DNA from: Natronolimnohabitans innermongolicus JCM 12255
GTDB taxonomy: Archaea > Halobacteriota > Halobacteria > Halobacteriales > Natrialbaceae
Reading direction: 5' to 3'
Length of the DNA stretch: 64,000 nucleotides
Assembly: GCF_000337215.1 (NCBI RefSeq)
Contig: NZ_AOHZ01000075.1
Span: 2,371 to 66,370, forward strand
Position 1 is the stretch's first letter. Every line of letters begins with the position of its first letter. The position numbers were made by a program, and so were the translations under genes. Below are positions 1-7,143 of this stretch, piece by piece. Under the pieces are notes generated by a model, which saw nothing but the letters and a program-made list of their open reading frames with translations, did no database searches and was not told the DNA's origin.

Positions 1-297
1 TGAACGGTGAGAAGACTTATTCCGGGGACCATGGTAGTCGCCCGTGGCGCTCGAGGGGGATTGGACTGTTCCTCGGCGTCATCTTCTCAACGTCGTCCGG
101 TGCTGATTGCAACCAGTGGAGTACTGGTATATATAATTATCCGATAGTATGAGATACTGGTAGTTTGTGATGTTAGAAAGGCTTTCAAACGTGATAATCA
201 AGGGCGTGCTGTGAGGTTACAGCGCCGCCTTGAGACGCCGCCGTCTTGCGATTTTGTGTTTTCGGCCCAATCACGATAGACTTTTTAGTAGAGTTGG
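1..297. other. leading intergenic stretch with promoter-like AT-rich patch
   Basis: No gene is seen here. The only distinct signal is an AT-rich run around 125-145 containing a TATA-like tatatataatt, followed by about 150 nt before the first gene. It could be the promoter of the gene starting near 298-310, but the distance would imply a long leader. The left edge may cut an upstream gene. Confidence 0.4.
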
Positions 298-309
298 TTG
301 ACATTCTGT

Positions 310-1143
310 ATGGAGTGGGACGCACCGGTCCTCGAGGCTCGCGATCTCGCGCGCACCTACGACGGCGGTGCGTACAGTGACTCGTGGGCCGCCGTGCTCG
401 ACTTCCAGGCTGTTCTTCGCTACGCCAACACGCATCCGAACAAGGGATCGCACGCGATCTCGAGCGCGCTCGAGATTCCCCGTGGTCGCGTGCGAAGTTG
501 GGTCGGGTACGACAGCAAACCGGACGCCGTGCACGGCATCGAAGTCGCCCGCGAGTACGGCTGGCTCGAAGCGACCCCGCGCGACGACACGTTCCAGGCG
601 CTGAACGCACTCGTTGCGAACGTCTTCTCCGGTGGCTCGATCTCGACGCGGTCATTCGCCCCATCGTTCGCACTGAACCATCGCGAGCACCGCTCTCACG
701 TTCTCGAGACGATCGACGCTACCGGGATCGACTACGAGTTCGCCCACGAAGACGATGACTCGAGGGCGACCGAGGTTCGGCCGACGGCCGACGGAACTGT
801 TCTCGGACGAACGCTCGTCGCGCTCGGTGCGCCGGTCGGTCCGAAGGCGGAACTCGAGCGTCTCTCGCTCCCGTGGTATCTCGACGAGGCGCCGTTCGAG
901 GTTCGCGAGATGTTCGTGTTGGCGTACCTCGCGAATCGGGGAATCCATCACGCAGGGAAGGATACGATCCAAATTCGGGAGGAACGCCCGCAGCGATATC
1001 GAGACGAGCTAGCATCCTTTATCGAAGACATCGCGAAAGAACCAGTCACGTCCACCGAGCACGGGATCACGATCTCGGCGGACGCTGCTCGCTCGCTCGG
1101 ACTTCAGCCACGATATCGGAACCCGAAGACGTCGTTCGAGTGA
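310..1143 (+). CDS. LAGLIDADG-like / homing-endonuclease-related protein, probably catalytically dead
   Basis: A 277-residue protein if the ATG at 310 is used; a TTG at 298 would add four residues. Residues about 25-75 look like a DNA-binding helix-turn-helix region. Two later helices have the shape of the paired LAGLIDADG motifs of monomeric homing endonucleases: NALVANVFSGGSIS, then VLAYLANRGIHHAGKDT. In both, the acidic residue normally at the end of the motif is replaced (Gly in the first, Arg in the second), so DNA cleavage is unlikely. The assignment is by eye and uncertain. It lies at the outer end of an integrase-bearing element and may be a domesticated DNA-binding protein. Confidence 0.5.
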   Translation: MEWDAPVLEARDLARTYDGGAYSDSWAAVLDFQAVLRYANTHPNKGSHAISSALEIPRGRVRSWVGYDSKPDAVHGIEVAREYGWLEATPRDDTFQALNALVANVFSGGSISTRSFAPSFALNHREHRSHVLETIDATGIDYEFAHEDDDSRATEVRPTADGTVLGRTLVALGAPVGPKAELERLSLPWYLDEAPFEVREMFVLAYLANRGIHHAGKDTIQIREERPQRYRDELASFIEDIAKEPVTSTEHGITISADAARSLGLQPRYRNPKTSFE

Positions 1144-1150
1144 GAACGAT

Positions 1151-1423
1151 CTACTGTTCCAGGTCGTCCGCGTCGAGTTCGCCCTGGAGGTACGCACGAC
1201 CTCGGTCGGTGATCTGGTAGAGACCGCGGTCCTCGTCGTAGTACTCAACGAGCCCACCCTGTAGTAACGCGCGGAGTCGCCGCCTCACGTGCGATATTTT
1301 GTAGTCGATATTCGCCTCGACTGTGGCCGGGTTCGCGACGAGTGGCTGATTCCCTTCGTTCAGAAGAAACTCGAGAATCGCGTCGTCGGCTCGCGTCATC
1401 CAGTCCACCCGTGGCCGTCGCAT
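1151..1423 (-). CDS. PhiH1 repressor-like winged-helix regulator
   Basis: A 90-residue protein. Residues about 10-70 form a winged helix: an N-terminal helix (DDAILEFLLNEG), a recognition-helix region (SHVRRRLRALLQGGLVEYYD) and a wing ending YQITDRGRAYL, a C-terminal pattern common in haloarchaeal PhiH1-repressor-type regulators. It is convergent with the upstream gene, whose stop lies 7 nt away. Its promoter side faces a 600-bp gene-free stretch with several strong inverted repeats, one perfect 8-bp-arm palindrome 74 nt before the start, which suits an autoregulated element repressor. The target is inferred, not shown. Confidence 0.75.
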   Translation of the reverse strand: MRRPRVDWMTRADDAILEFLLNEGNQPLVANPATVEANIDYKISHVRRRLRALLQGGLVEYYDEDRGLYQITDRGRAYLQGELDADDLEQ

Positions 1424-1496
1424 TCGCTCGTCATGACACAGAACATCGTGTTAGAAGGATCGGTACGATGGTATTTGTGTATTGTTTGGCCCCTCA

Positions 1497-1518
1497 TAGT
1501 GCATTGTTTGATGCACTA
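1497..1518. promoter_or_regulatory. palindromic operator candidate
   Basis: Perfect inverted repeat TAGTGCAT - 6 nt - ATGCACTA, 74 nt upstream of the leftward winged-helix gene. Eight-base arms with a six-base spacer put the half-sites roughly one helical turn apart, the geometry of a dimeric winged-helix regulator. Binding is inferred. Confidence 0.55.
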
Positions 1519-1564
1519 GTTTGAAGTGGCCCCCGTGAGTGGGTGAGCGCAACGGAAGCCAGAC

Positions 1565-1590
1565 GGACCCGCCGGTACCCGGTCGGGTCC
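1565..1590. repeat. inverted repeat
   Basis: GGACCCG and CGGGTCC arms, perfect over 7 bp with a 12-nt centre that is itself GC-rich and partly self-complementary. It may be a second regulatory site or a hairpin. Confidence 0.45.
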
Positions 1591-1634
1591 TCGTCAGAAA
1601 CGCGGACCCGGTGTTAGGGGCACCGGCCCGCCTG

Positions 1635-1659
1635 GTTTCCGTACCAAAGCTACGGAAAC
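1635..1659. repeat. inverted repeat
   Basis: GTTTCCGTA - 7 nt - TACGGAAAC, perfect over 9 bp. It lies midway between the repressor and the small-protein operon. It is either a regulator site or a transcription-stop hairpin; no T-run follows it. Confidence 0.45.
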
Positions 1660-2036
1660 ATGTACTCGCGCGACCGCGCGGGGGAAAAGTCCCCCGATCG
1701 ACTGCATCTGCCGGGCGTCGGCCCACGGCCCACGCTCACCGGAAAGGGCTTCGGAAATCACCGTTTCCGACAGTATCGCTCTCGAGAGACGATCAACGAC
1801 CCGTTTGCTGCTTATCGGAAAATCGGAAATTCCCCTCAGAGAACTAAGAGGGATGGGTCGAATCGTGATAACCAGCCGACGGACAGCAACCGCACGCGCC
1901 CCCGCTCCTACACAGTGGCGCGCGCGGTTCGTCCGCGGTCCCACTACTGTGAGACCATGCACGCAATCGAACGCAGCCACGGTAAACGTACCGGATACTG
2001 TAACGACACCGATACGCGCCCGCTCGAGGTGGATCG

Positions 2037-2345
2037 ATGACCGACGAGTTCCACGCTTTCGAGCGCCAGGCCGACGCGATGGAACGACAGGCCGCCGCCC
2101 TCGAGGCGATCGCGACGGAACTGCGCTACCAGAACGCGGCGCTCGTCGAGACGATCGACACGATCGACCAGCTGGCCGAACACGTCGACGACCACCACGT
2201 TTCCGAAACCGAGCCGCGGTCGCGATCGGGCACCGCGCTCCAGACGGCGATCGCCGATCGGCTCTTCGAACGCGACGACTGCGAGGATGGGCCGATGAGC
2301 GCGCTTCGTCGCGCGGAACACTGGCAGGAGCGTGATGGACAATGA
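2037..2345 (+). CDS. small coiled-coil protein, element-encoded
   Basis: A 102-residue acidic protein. Residues 5-55 are a run of heptad-like helix (AFERQADAMERQAAALEAIA) predicted as a coiled coil; the C-terminal half is polar. I do not recognise a family. Its TGA overlaps the ATG of the next gene (ATGA), so the two are translationally coupled and form the start of the integrase operon. Such small proteins upstream of integrases in haloarchaeal elements are common but uncharacterised; a role in DNA binding or as an excision partner is only a guess. Confidence 0.65.
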   Translation: MTDEFHAFERQADAMERQAAALEAIATELRYQNAALVETIDTIDQLAEHVDDHHVSETEPRSRSGTALQTAIADRLFERDDCEDGPMSALRRAEHWQERDGQ

Positions 2346-2551
2346 GCCTGTTCGGCACCTGCGAAGACTGCAGCGAGTCGGCAAACCTCCGGTACAAGCC
2401 GGATATGTCCCACGACGCGCAGGCTCGCCCCTCGATCTGCAACCGCTGTCGCATTCGGCGCGAGGAACGGATGCTCGAGCAGGTCCAGGAGGAACGGCCT
2501 GTTCCGCCGCACGTCCCGTCGGTCCCGGAGGAGCGTGGTGACGGTGAGTGA
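2342..2551 (+). CDS. small zinc-ribbon protein
   Basis: A 69-residue protein with two metal-binding knuckles, CEDC near residue 7 and CNRC near residue 35, the usual arrangement of a treble-clef or ribbon zinc site. The C-terminal third is charged and proline-rich. It overlaps the preceding gene by ATGA, and its 3' end overlaps the integrase GTG start by 17 nt, so the three genes form one operon. The function is unknown; nucleic-acid binding is plausible from the fold alone. Confidence 0.65.
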   Translation: MSLFGTCEDCSESANLRYKPDMSHDAQARPSICNRCRIRREERMLEQVQEERPVPPHVPSVPEERGDGE

Positions 2552-3557
2552 GGATCTGCAACCGCTCACGCCGTCCGAGGGCGTCGATATGTTTCTCGAG
2601 CACCGGAAGCCGAGCGTCCGCGAGTCTTCGATGCAGAACGCACGGCACCGACTCTCGGTGTTCCTCGAGTGGTGTGAGGAAGCGGAGATCGACAACCTGA
2701 ACGATCTGACCGGACGCGAGCTATCGTTGTTCGTCAGCTGGCGTCGAGGCGACGTTGCCCCGATCACGTTGCAAAAGCAGCTGAGTAGCGTTCGGATGGC
2801 CCTGCGTTGGTGGGCCGATATCGAGGCCGTCGAGGATGGGCTCGCGGAGAAACTTCACGCGCCCGAGCTGCCGGACGGCGCCGAATCCCGCGAGGTGTTC
2901 CTCGAGGCCGACCGCGCGAAGCAGGCGCTTCGGTACTTCGACCGCCACCACTACGCCAGCCGCGATCACGCGCTTCTCGCGTTGATCTGGCGAACCGGGA
3001 TGCGCCGCGGTGCAGTGCGCGCACTCGACGTCGGGGATCTCGACGAAGATGAACAGGCGATTCGCGTCGAGCACCGACCTGACACCGAAACTCCGCTGAA
3101 GAACGGTGACAGCGGGAGTCGGTGGGTCTACCTCGGTCCGCGGTGGTTCCAGGTCCTCGACGATTACGTCACCAATCCCGACCGGAAGACCGTTGTCGAC
3201 GAGCACGGTCGCCGACCGCTGTTCACGACGCGACAGGGAACGCGACCGACCGGCCACTCGATCTACAAGTGGATCATTCGCGCGTTGCACCCGTGTACGT
3301 ACGCGGAGTGCCCGCACGATCGGACGCCGTCCGACTGCGAAGCACGGGGCGGAAACTCGAGTCCGTCGCGATGCCCGTCTGCGCGATCGCCGCACGCGGT
3401 CCGTCGCGGAGCGATCACGAACCACCTGAACGAGGAAACCGCCCCTGAGACGGTTAGCGAACGGATGGACGTCTCGCTCGAGGTGCTGTACGAGCACTAC
3501 GACGCGAGAACTGAACGAGAGAAGATGACGGTCCGACGCCAGGACGTTCCGGAGTAA
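2535..3557 (+). CDS. tyrosine recombinase / integrase (XerC/D-like, haloarchaeal element type)
   Basis: A 340-residue site-specific recombinase. Residues about 15-105 are the SAM-like core-binding domain (VRESSMQNARHRLSVFLEW). The catalytic domain shows the active-site set: Arg157 in TGMRRGA, His287 and Arg290 in SPHAVRRG, and the nucleophile Tyr319 or Tyr322 in YEHYDARTE. Between the first Arg and the HxxR box is a Cys/His-rich insert (CTYAEC ... DCEARG ... RCPS), a feature I associate with haloarchaeal integrases and probably zinc-binding. All catalytic residues are present, so it may be active. Two tRNA 3'-end copies follow directly downstream, as expected for an integrase at the end of a tRNA-targeted element. 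Confidence 0.92.
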   Translation: MVTVSEDLQPLTPSEGVDMFLEHRKPSVRESSMQNARHRLSVFLEWCEEAEIDNLNDLTGRELSLFVSWRRGDVAPITLQKQLSSVRMALRWWADIEAVEDGLAEKLHAPELPDGAESREVFLEADRAKQALRYFDRHHYASRDHALLALIWRTGMRRGAVRALDVGDLDEDEQAIRVEHRPDTETPLKNGDSGSRWVYLGPRWFQVLDDYVTNPDRKTVVDEHGRRPLFTTRQGTRPTGHSIYKWIIRALHPCTYAECPHDRTPSDCEARGGNSSPSRCPSARSPHAVRRGAITNHLNEETAPETVSERMDVSLEVLYEHYDARTEREKMTVRRQDVPE

Positions 3558-3607
3558 AAATCACGACCCATGATTTGCAAAACTACACGACGAAACGGGA
3601 TTCGACC

Positions 3608-3622
3608 ATCCCGACGAGTCCA
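3608..3622 (+). repeat. att-like tRNA 3'-end remnant, copy 1
   Basis: ATCCCGACGAGTCCA preceded by an imperfect T-arm (cgggattcgacc). It reads as the 3' end of a tRNA gene (T-stem strand plus acceptor strand plus discriminator A), but no matching 5' half exists nearby. It starts 51 nt after the integrase stop, the usual place for an attachment site. Confidence 0.6.
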
Positions 3623-3737
3623 TAATTCTTCGCCGCGAACAAACTCGCGAGCGGCACGAATTATCGTCGAAGTCGGAATTTGAAGCCCTGGAAATCGCAG
3701 CGTGAGCGAAGCGAGCGATCGTCTTCCTTCGGTTCAA

Positions 3738-3752
3738 ATCCCGATGAGTCCA
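3738..3752 (+). repeat. att-like tRNA 3'-end remnant, copy 2
   Basis: ATCCCGATGAGTCCA, 14 of 15 bases identical to the copy 130 bp upstream and in the same orientation, preceded by a better T-loop (ggttcaaat). No complementary GGACTCA acceptor strand is visible nearby, so it is not an intact tRNA. Two nested copies suggest successive integrations into the same tRNA gene. Confidence 0.6.
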
Positions 3753-3962
3753 CTTCTCTTTGCTCTCTCACTCACTCCAGGTAGTGGACCCGCCGTAGTC
3801 ACACTCGCTTCGCTCGCGTGACCCCCCGGCGAGTCACGAGCTCGTGCCGAGAGTCCGTCCGTGAGCGTCACAACCCTCTCGCCGGGACACGAGGACCTCG
3901 AGTGGGACTGCTCGAGCACGACGGCTCCCAGTTTTCGTACCTTTCGGATTGCCTCACGGTTG

Positions 3963-4277
3963 TCAGTTAGCGGACCGATCGCCGTCGAGCCAGTCGACGA
4001 GCCGGTCGACGACGACGTCGGCGACGGTCTCGGCGATACGGTCGGGCGAGTCGGTCAGGTCCCAGACGTACTCGCCGTTGCGGGTGACGGTCACCCACTC
4101 GACGTAGTCGCCGCGATCGAGCTCGAGGAGGAGTTCTTCGAAGACGCGTTCGTCGAGTCGGCAGTCGAGAAGCGTCTCGACGCGGCGAGCGAGCTGTGAC
4201 GTCGTCGCCAGAACCCGCTCGTCGGTCGTCTGTACCGGGCTGGACTGAATGGAGGGGGTGGGCGGCCGATTAGCCAT
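3963..4277 (-). CDS. hypothetical haloarchaeal protein
   Basis: A 104-residue acidic protein. After a Pro/Ser/Thr-rich start of about 20 residues comes a helical region (LATTSQLARRVETLLD) and a region reading YVEWVTVTRNGEYVWDLTDSP, which looks like two short strands, then a C-terminal helix. No motif identifies a family. It lies just outside the att remnants and is divergent from the Bat-type regulator, with about 256 bp between them. The start is set by the only ATG that keeps the whole domain. Confidence 0.55.
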   Translation of the reverse strand: MANRPPTPSIQSSPVQTTDERVLATTSQLARRVETLLDCRLDERVFEELLLELDRGDYVEWVTVTRNGEYVWDLTDSPDRIAETVADVVVDRLVDWLDGDRSAN

Positions 4278-4506
4278 TGTCGATCGGTTGGAAGTGGAGT
4301 ACTATTAACGCTGGTGGTAGTCACGGCTCGAATAGTGTACTCGCGATGGGCACAGTCAAACAGAACTGGTTCCTACCGAGTCGTCCGTTTCCCCTCGTCT
4401 CACTTTAGTTGCGTAAATCACAGATGGCTCGCTCTCTACCATTGTTACACCGTTCATAAAGTTCTGTTAGCTGCGTTACTAGATGTATAAATAACCGTAA
4501 TTATTA

Positions 4507-4513
4507 TTTATAG
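4507..4513 (+). promoter_or_regulatory. TATA box of the Bat-type regulator gene
   Basis: TTTATAG in a long AT-rich run, centred about 25 nt before the ATG at 4534. That spacing puts the transcription start at or next to the start codon, so the mRNA is probably leaderless; this also supports the chosen start. Confidence 0.6.
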
Positions 4514-4533
4514 TAACTGTGTAGCAATATCTC

Positions 4534-5268
4534 ATGCGGTATGTGACATACGTTCTCACGCCTGAACGGGGGTACTTCGATCCGGGGGAACAACTCCTTC
4601 GCGACCACGGCGTAACGCTCCAGACGATTCAGGATCTCGACTATCTGACCGACGGAACGATCGTGACGCGACGCGAGATCCGGGGCGACCGCGACGCGAT
4701 CACGCGCGCACTCGAGCACCCCGATGCGAACATCCTCGAGTACTCCCTGTCGGACGTCAACGGGAGTACGGTCCTGCAGATGCAGTACGAGGCCACCGAT
4801 CTCACGCAGGACGTCCTCGAAATCCACCAGCGCCACGCGGTGTTGCCGGATTATCCCATGGAGTACACCGGACCGGACAACAACCAGCTTCGTATCTCAC
4901 AGATCGGCAGCGAGTCCGAGTTACAGTCGCTGATCGCCGAGACGCGACGGATCGTCGACGTGGAGATCGAACGCCTGGGCCGGTACAATCCGGCCGACGG
5001 CGAGCGATTACTCGATCTGACTGACCGCCAGCGGGAGGTACTGTCCGTCGCGATCGAGGAAGGATACTATCAGGAGCCACGCGAGGTGACCTATCAGGAC
5101 ATCGCCGACCGTCTCGAGTGCTCGGCCGGAACGGTCGGCCAACACCTCCGCCGTATCGAATCGCGATTGATGTCAACGGTCGCTACCGGGGGACCGACCG
5201 ACGACACGAGAGCGACGGGCGACGATTTGACGTCGGGGACGGAGCCGAAACCTCACTCGAGTCGCTGA
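4534..5268 (+). CDS. Bat-type (HTH-10) transcriptional regulator
   Basis: A 244-residue regulator of the bacterio-opsin-activator-like family widespread in haloarchaea. The N-terminal 150 residues are a sensor-like domain without obvious ligand residues. The C-terminal HTH_10 domain starts at LLDLTDRQREVLSVAIEEGYY and continues with VTYQDIADRLECSAGTVGQHLRRIE, the diagnostic pattern. An acidic, Thr-rich tail of about 30 residues follows. It is monocistronic, with its own strong TATA box. The target is unknown. Confidence 0.85.
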   Translation: MRYVTYVLTPERGYFDPGEQLLRDHGVTLQTIQDLDYLTDGTIVTRREIRGDRDAITRALEHPDANILEYSLSDVNGSTVLQMQYEATDLTQDVLEIHQRHAVLPDYPMEYTGPDNNQLRISQIGSESELQSLIAETRRIVDVEIERLGRYNPADGERLLDLTDRQREVLSVAIEEGYYQEPREVTYQDIADRLECSAGTVGQHLRRIESRLMSTVATGGPTDDTRATGDDLTSGTEPKPHSSR

Positions 5269-5362
5269 GCCGAAGCCGACGACGGCATCGGTGCCCGCGG
5301 TTACTCACACGCGGTGAGCGTCGCCCCCGAATCGTTAGGTGCTGGCCGTCGTTGTCGGTCGT

Positions 5363-6409
5363 ATGACAACCGTCTACGCGGCGCTTCGAGACCGCCTCCT
5401 CGTGTACACGAACGACGACGATGCGGCGGACGGCACCGACGCGGATACGTCCGGCCGGACGGCGACCCGCCTCGAGGGCCACGACCTCGAGTGTGTCGCC
5501 GCGTCGCCCGACCGTCCCGAGCGCGTCTTCGTCGGCACCTTCGAGGACGGGCTGTTTCGGACGCGTCACGCTGAATCGGAGCCGACCGACTGCGAGTTCG
5601 AACGTCTCGAGACCGACTTCGTCAGCGACGCCGTGACGGCGCTCGCGATCAGCCCGCACGATCCGGACGTGGTCTACGCCGGCACCGAACCGAGCCGCGT
5701 CTACCGCTCGACCGACGGCGGCGACTCCTGGACAAAGCTTTCGGGGCTGACCGACCTGCCCTCCGCCGACGAGTGGTCGTTCCCGCCGCGGCCCCACACC
5801 CACCACGTCCGCTGGCTCGAGGTCGACCCGTTCGACCGCGAGCGCCTCTACGTCGGCGTCGAAGCCGGCGCGTTCGTGCTGAGCACCGACGGCGGCGAGA
5901 GCTGGACGGGGCGCCCGGAGGGATCGCGACGGGACAATCACACGCTGGCGGTCCACCCGGACCGAGAGGGGCGCGTCTACACCGCTGCGGGCGACGGCTA
6001 CGCGGTGAGCGACGACGGCGGCGAGAGCTGGTCTCATCCGCAGAACGGCCTCGAGCACACCTACTGCTGGGGGCTCGCCGTCGACCCCGGCGATCCCGAC
6101 TCGGTCATCGTCTCGAGTGCGAGCGGCGCCTCGACGGCCCACACGGCCGAGCGAGCGGAGTCGTACGTCTACCGTCGCGCGGGCGACGAACCGTGGGACC
6201 GACTCGAGAATCGGGGGCTGCCGACCGGCGAGGGCGTCGTCCGTGCCGTCTTCGATACGACCGGCGAGGACGGGGTCGTCTACGCCGTGACCAACCGCGG
6301 CCTGTACGCGAGCGAGGATTTCGGTGACTCGTGGACGGAACTCGACGTCTATTGGGAGTCGGGACTCGAGACGCAGGCGCCACGCGGCGTAGTTGTGCTC
6401 GCCAAATGA
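5363..6409 (+). CDS. Asp-box (BNR/sortilin/Ycf48-like) beta-propeller protein
   Basis: A 348-residue protein from the ATG at 5363; an upstream in-frame GTG at 5339 is less likely because the next residues (TTVYAALRD) already begin the first blade. It contains at least four Asp boxes: STDGGDSW, STDGGESW, SDDGGESW and SEDFGDSW, each between strands ending a propeller blade. No signal peptide or membrane helix is seen, so it is probably cytoplasmic. Related haloarchaeal proteins are annotated as glycosyl-hydrolase-like or photosystem II stability-like, but no catalytic residues identify an enzyme. It probably serves as a binding scaffold. Confidence 0.75.
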   Translation: MTTVYAALRDRLLVYTNDDDAADGTDADTSGRTATRLEGHDLECVAASPDRPERVFVGTFEDGLFRTRHAESEPTDCEFERLETDFVSDAVTALAISPHDPDVVYAGTEPSRVYRSTDGGDSWTKLSGLTDLPSADEWSFPPRPHTHHVRWLEVDPFDRERLYVGVEAGAFVLSTDGGESWTGRPEGSRRDNHTLAVHPDREGRVYTAAGDGYAVSDDGGESWSHPQNGLEHTYCWGLAVDPGDPDSVIVSSASGASTAHTAERAESYVYRRAGDEPWDRLENRGLPTGEGVVRAVFDTTGEDGVVYAVTNRGLYASEDFGDSWTELDVYWESGLETQAPRGVVVLAK

Positions 6410-6545
6410 GTGGGACCTGGCAGACGGTTGTTACCTGATCTCCGCTACGGCGACGGATGCATCGACCCGAAGCACCGTTCAGCGGTGCCCGCTTCGAAAT
6501 CCTTTTAGGCGCTACACGGGGATAGTACTGTAACTGAGTGATATC

Positions 6546-6863
6546 ATGGACGTCGACATCGTTTCCGAAACGGAGAATCCCATGTTGCATCGCACGGACG
6601 TGACCTTCGAACTGTCCCACGAGGACGCGACGCCCGAACGGCTGCAGGTTCGGGACAGTCTCGCGGCCAAACTGAACAAGGACGCCGACGAGGTCGTCAT
6701 CCGCAAACTCGACACCAAGTTCGGCATGCGCAAGACCGTCGGCGAGGCCAAGGTCTACGAGACCGCGGACTACGCCCGCGAGGTCGAGCAGGACCACATG
6801 CTCGAGCGCAACAAGATCGGCGCCGACGAGGCCGACGCGGAAGCCGAAGCGGAGGAGGCATAA
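6546..6863 (+). CDS. rps24e: 30S ribosomal protein S24e
   Basis: A 105-residue archaeal/eukaryal small-subunit protein. The start ([14 protein letters not shown]) and the core ([17 protein letters not shown], then [23 protein letters not shown]) match the S24e family over its usual length; the last 15 residues are an Asp/Glu/Ala tail typical of halophiles. A promoter-like cttttag lies about 40 nt upstream. The S27ae gene begins one base after its stop, the conserved archaeal S24e-S27ae pair. Confidence 0.96.
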   Translation: MDVDIVSETENPMLHRTDVTFELSHEDATPERLQVRDSLAAKLNKDADEVVIRKLDTKFGMRKTVGEAKVYETADYAREVEQDHMLERNKIGADEADAEAEAEEA

Positions 6864-6864
6864 G

Positions 6865-6999
6865 ATGGCACGACACGAACTCTACAACGACGACGGCACC
6901 ACGGAGCGCGAACAGTGTCCCCGCTGTGGCGACTCCTTCCTCGCCGACCACGGCGACCGCACCCACTGCGGCAAGTGCGGCTACACCGAGTGGGAGTAA
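6865..6999 (+). CDS. rps27ae: 30S ribosomal protein S27ae
   Basis: A 44-residue zinc-binding small-subunit protein. The sequence [17 protein letters not shown] is followed by CPRCG at 18-22 and CGKCG at 36-40, giving four intact cysteines for one zinc, and it ends GYTEWE. The ATG follows the S24e stop by one base. It contrasts with the S14 paralogue at 30925-31095, where three of the four zinc positions are lost. Confidence 0.95.
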   Translation: MARHELYNDDGTTEREQCPRCGDSFLADHGDRTHCGKCGYTEWE

Positions 7000-7143
7000 C
7001 GACACCCCAAGCGTAGCGCGGGCGCTCGAACGCACCCCCGAGACCGCGACGCGAGCGACCAACCGGTCGTCCGTGAGCCGGTTCACGGGCGACTATCCGC
7101 TCGCTCGAGGCGTTCGAGCGTACGACTGAACTACCGACGACAC

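Larger units (their letters stand above)
1424..2036. promoter_or_regulatory. gene-free control region of the element
   Basis: About 610 bp with no convincing gene between the leftward repressor and the rightward small-protein/integrase operon. It is rich in inverted repeats (1497-1518, 1565-1590, 1635-1659 and a G-run/C-run hairpin near 1680-1695). This is where the divergent promoters and operators of a lysogeny-like switch would be expected. Confidence 0.5.
3558..3962. other. gene-free junction region
   Basis: About 400 bp between the integrase and the next gene. It contains the two tRNA 3'-end remnants and otherwise no open frame with protein-like character. It marks the probable right border of the integrated element. 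Confidence 0.5.

Noticed and set aside
3653-3754. A complete tRNA ending at 3752
   Set aside because: The T-arm and 3' acceptor strand are present, but no matching 5' acceptor strand (GGACTCA) or anticodon arm was found; it is treated as a remnant.
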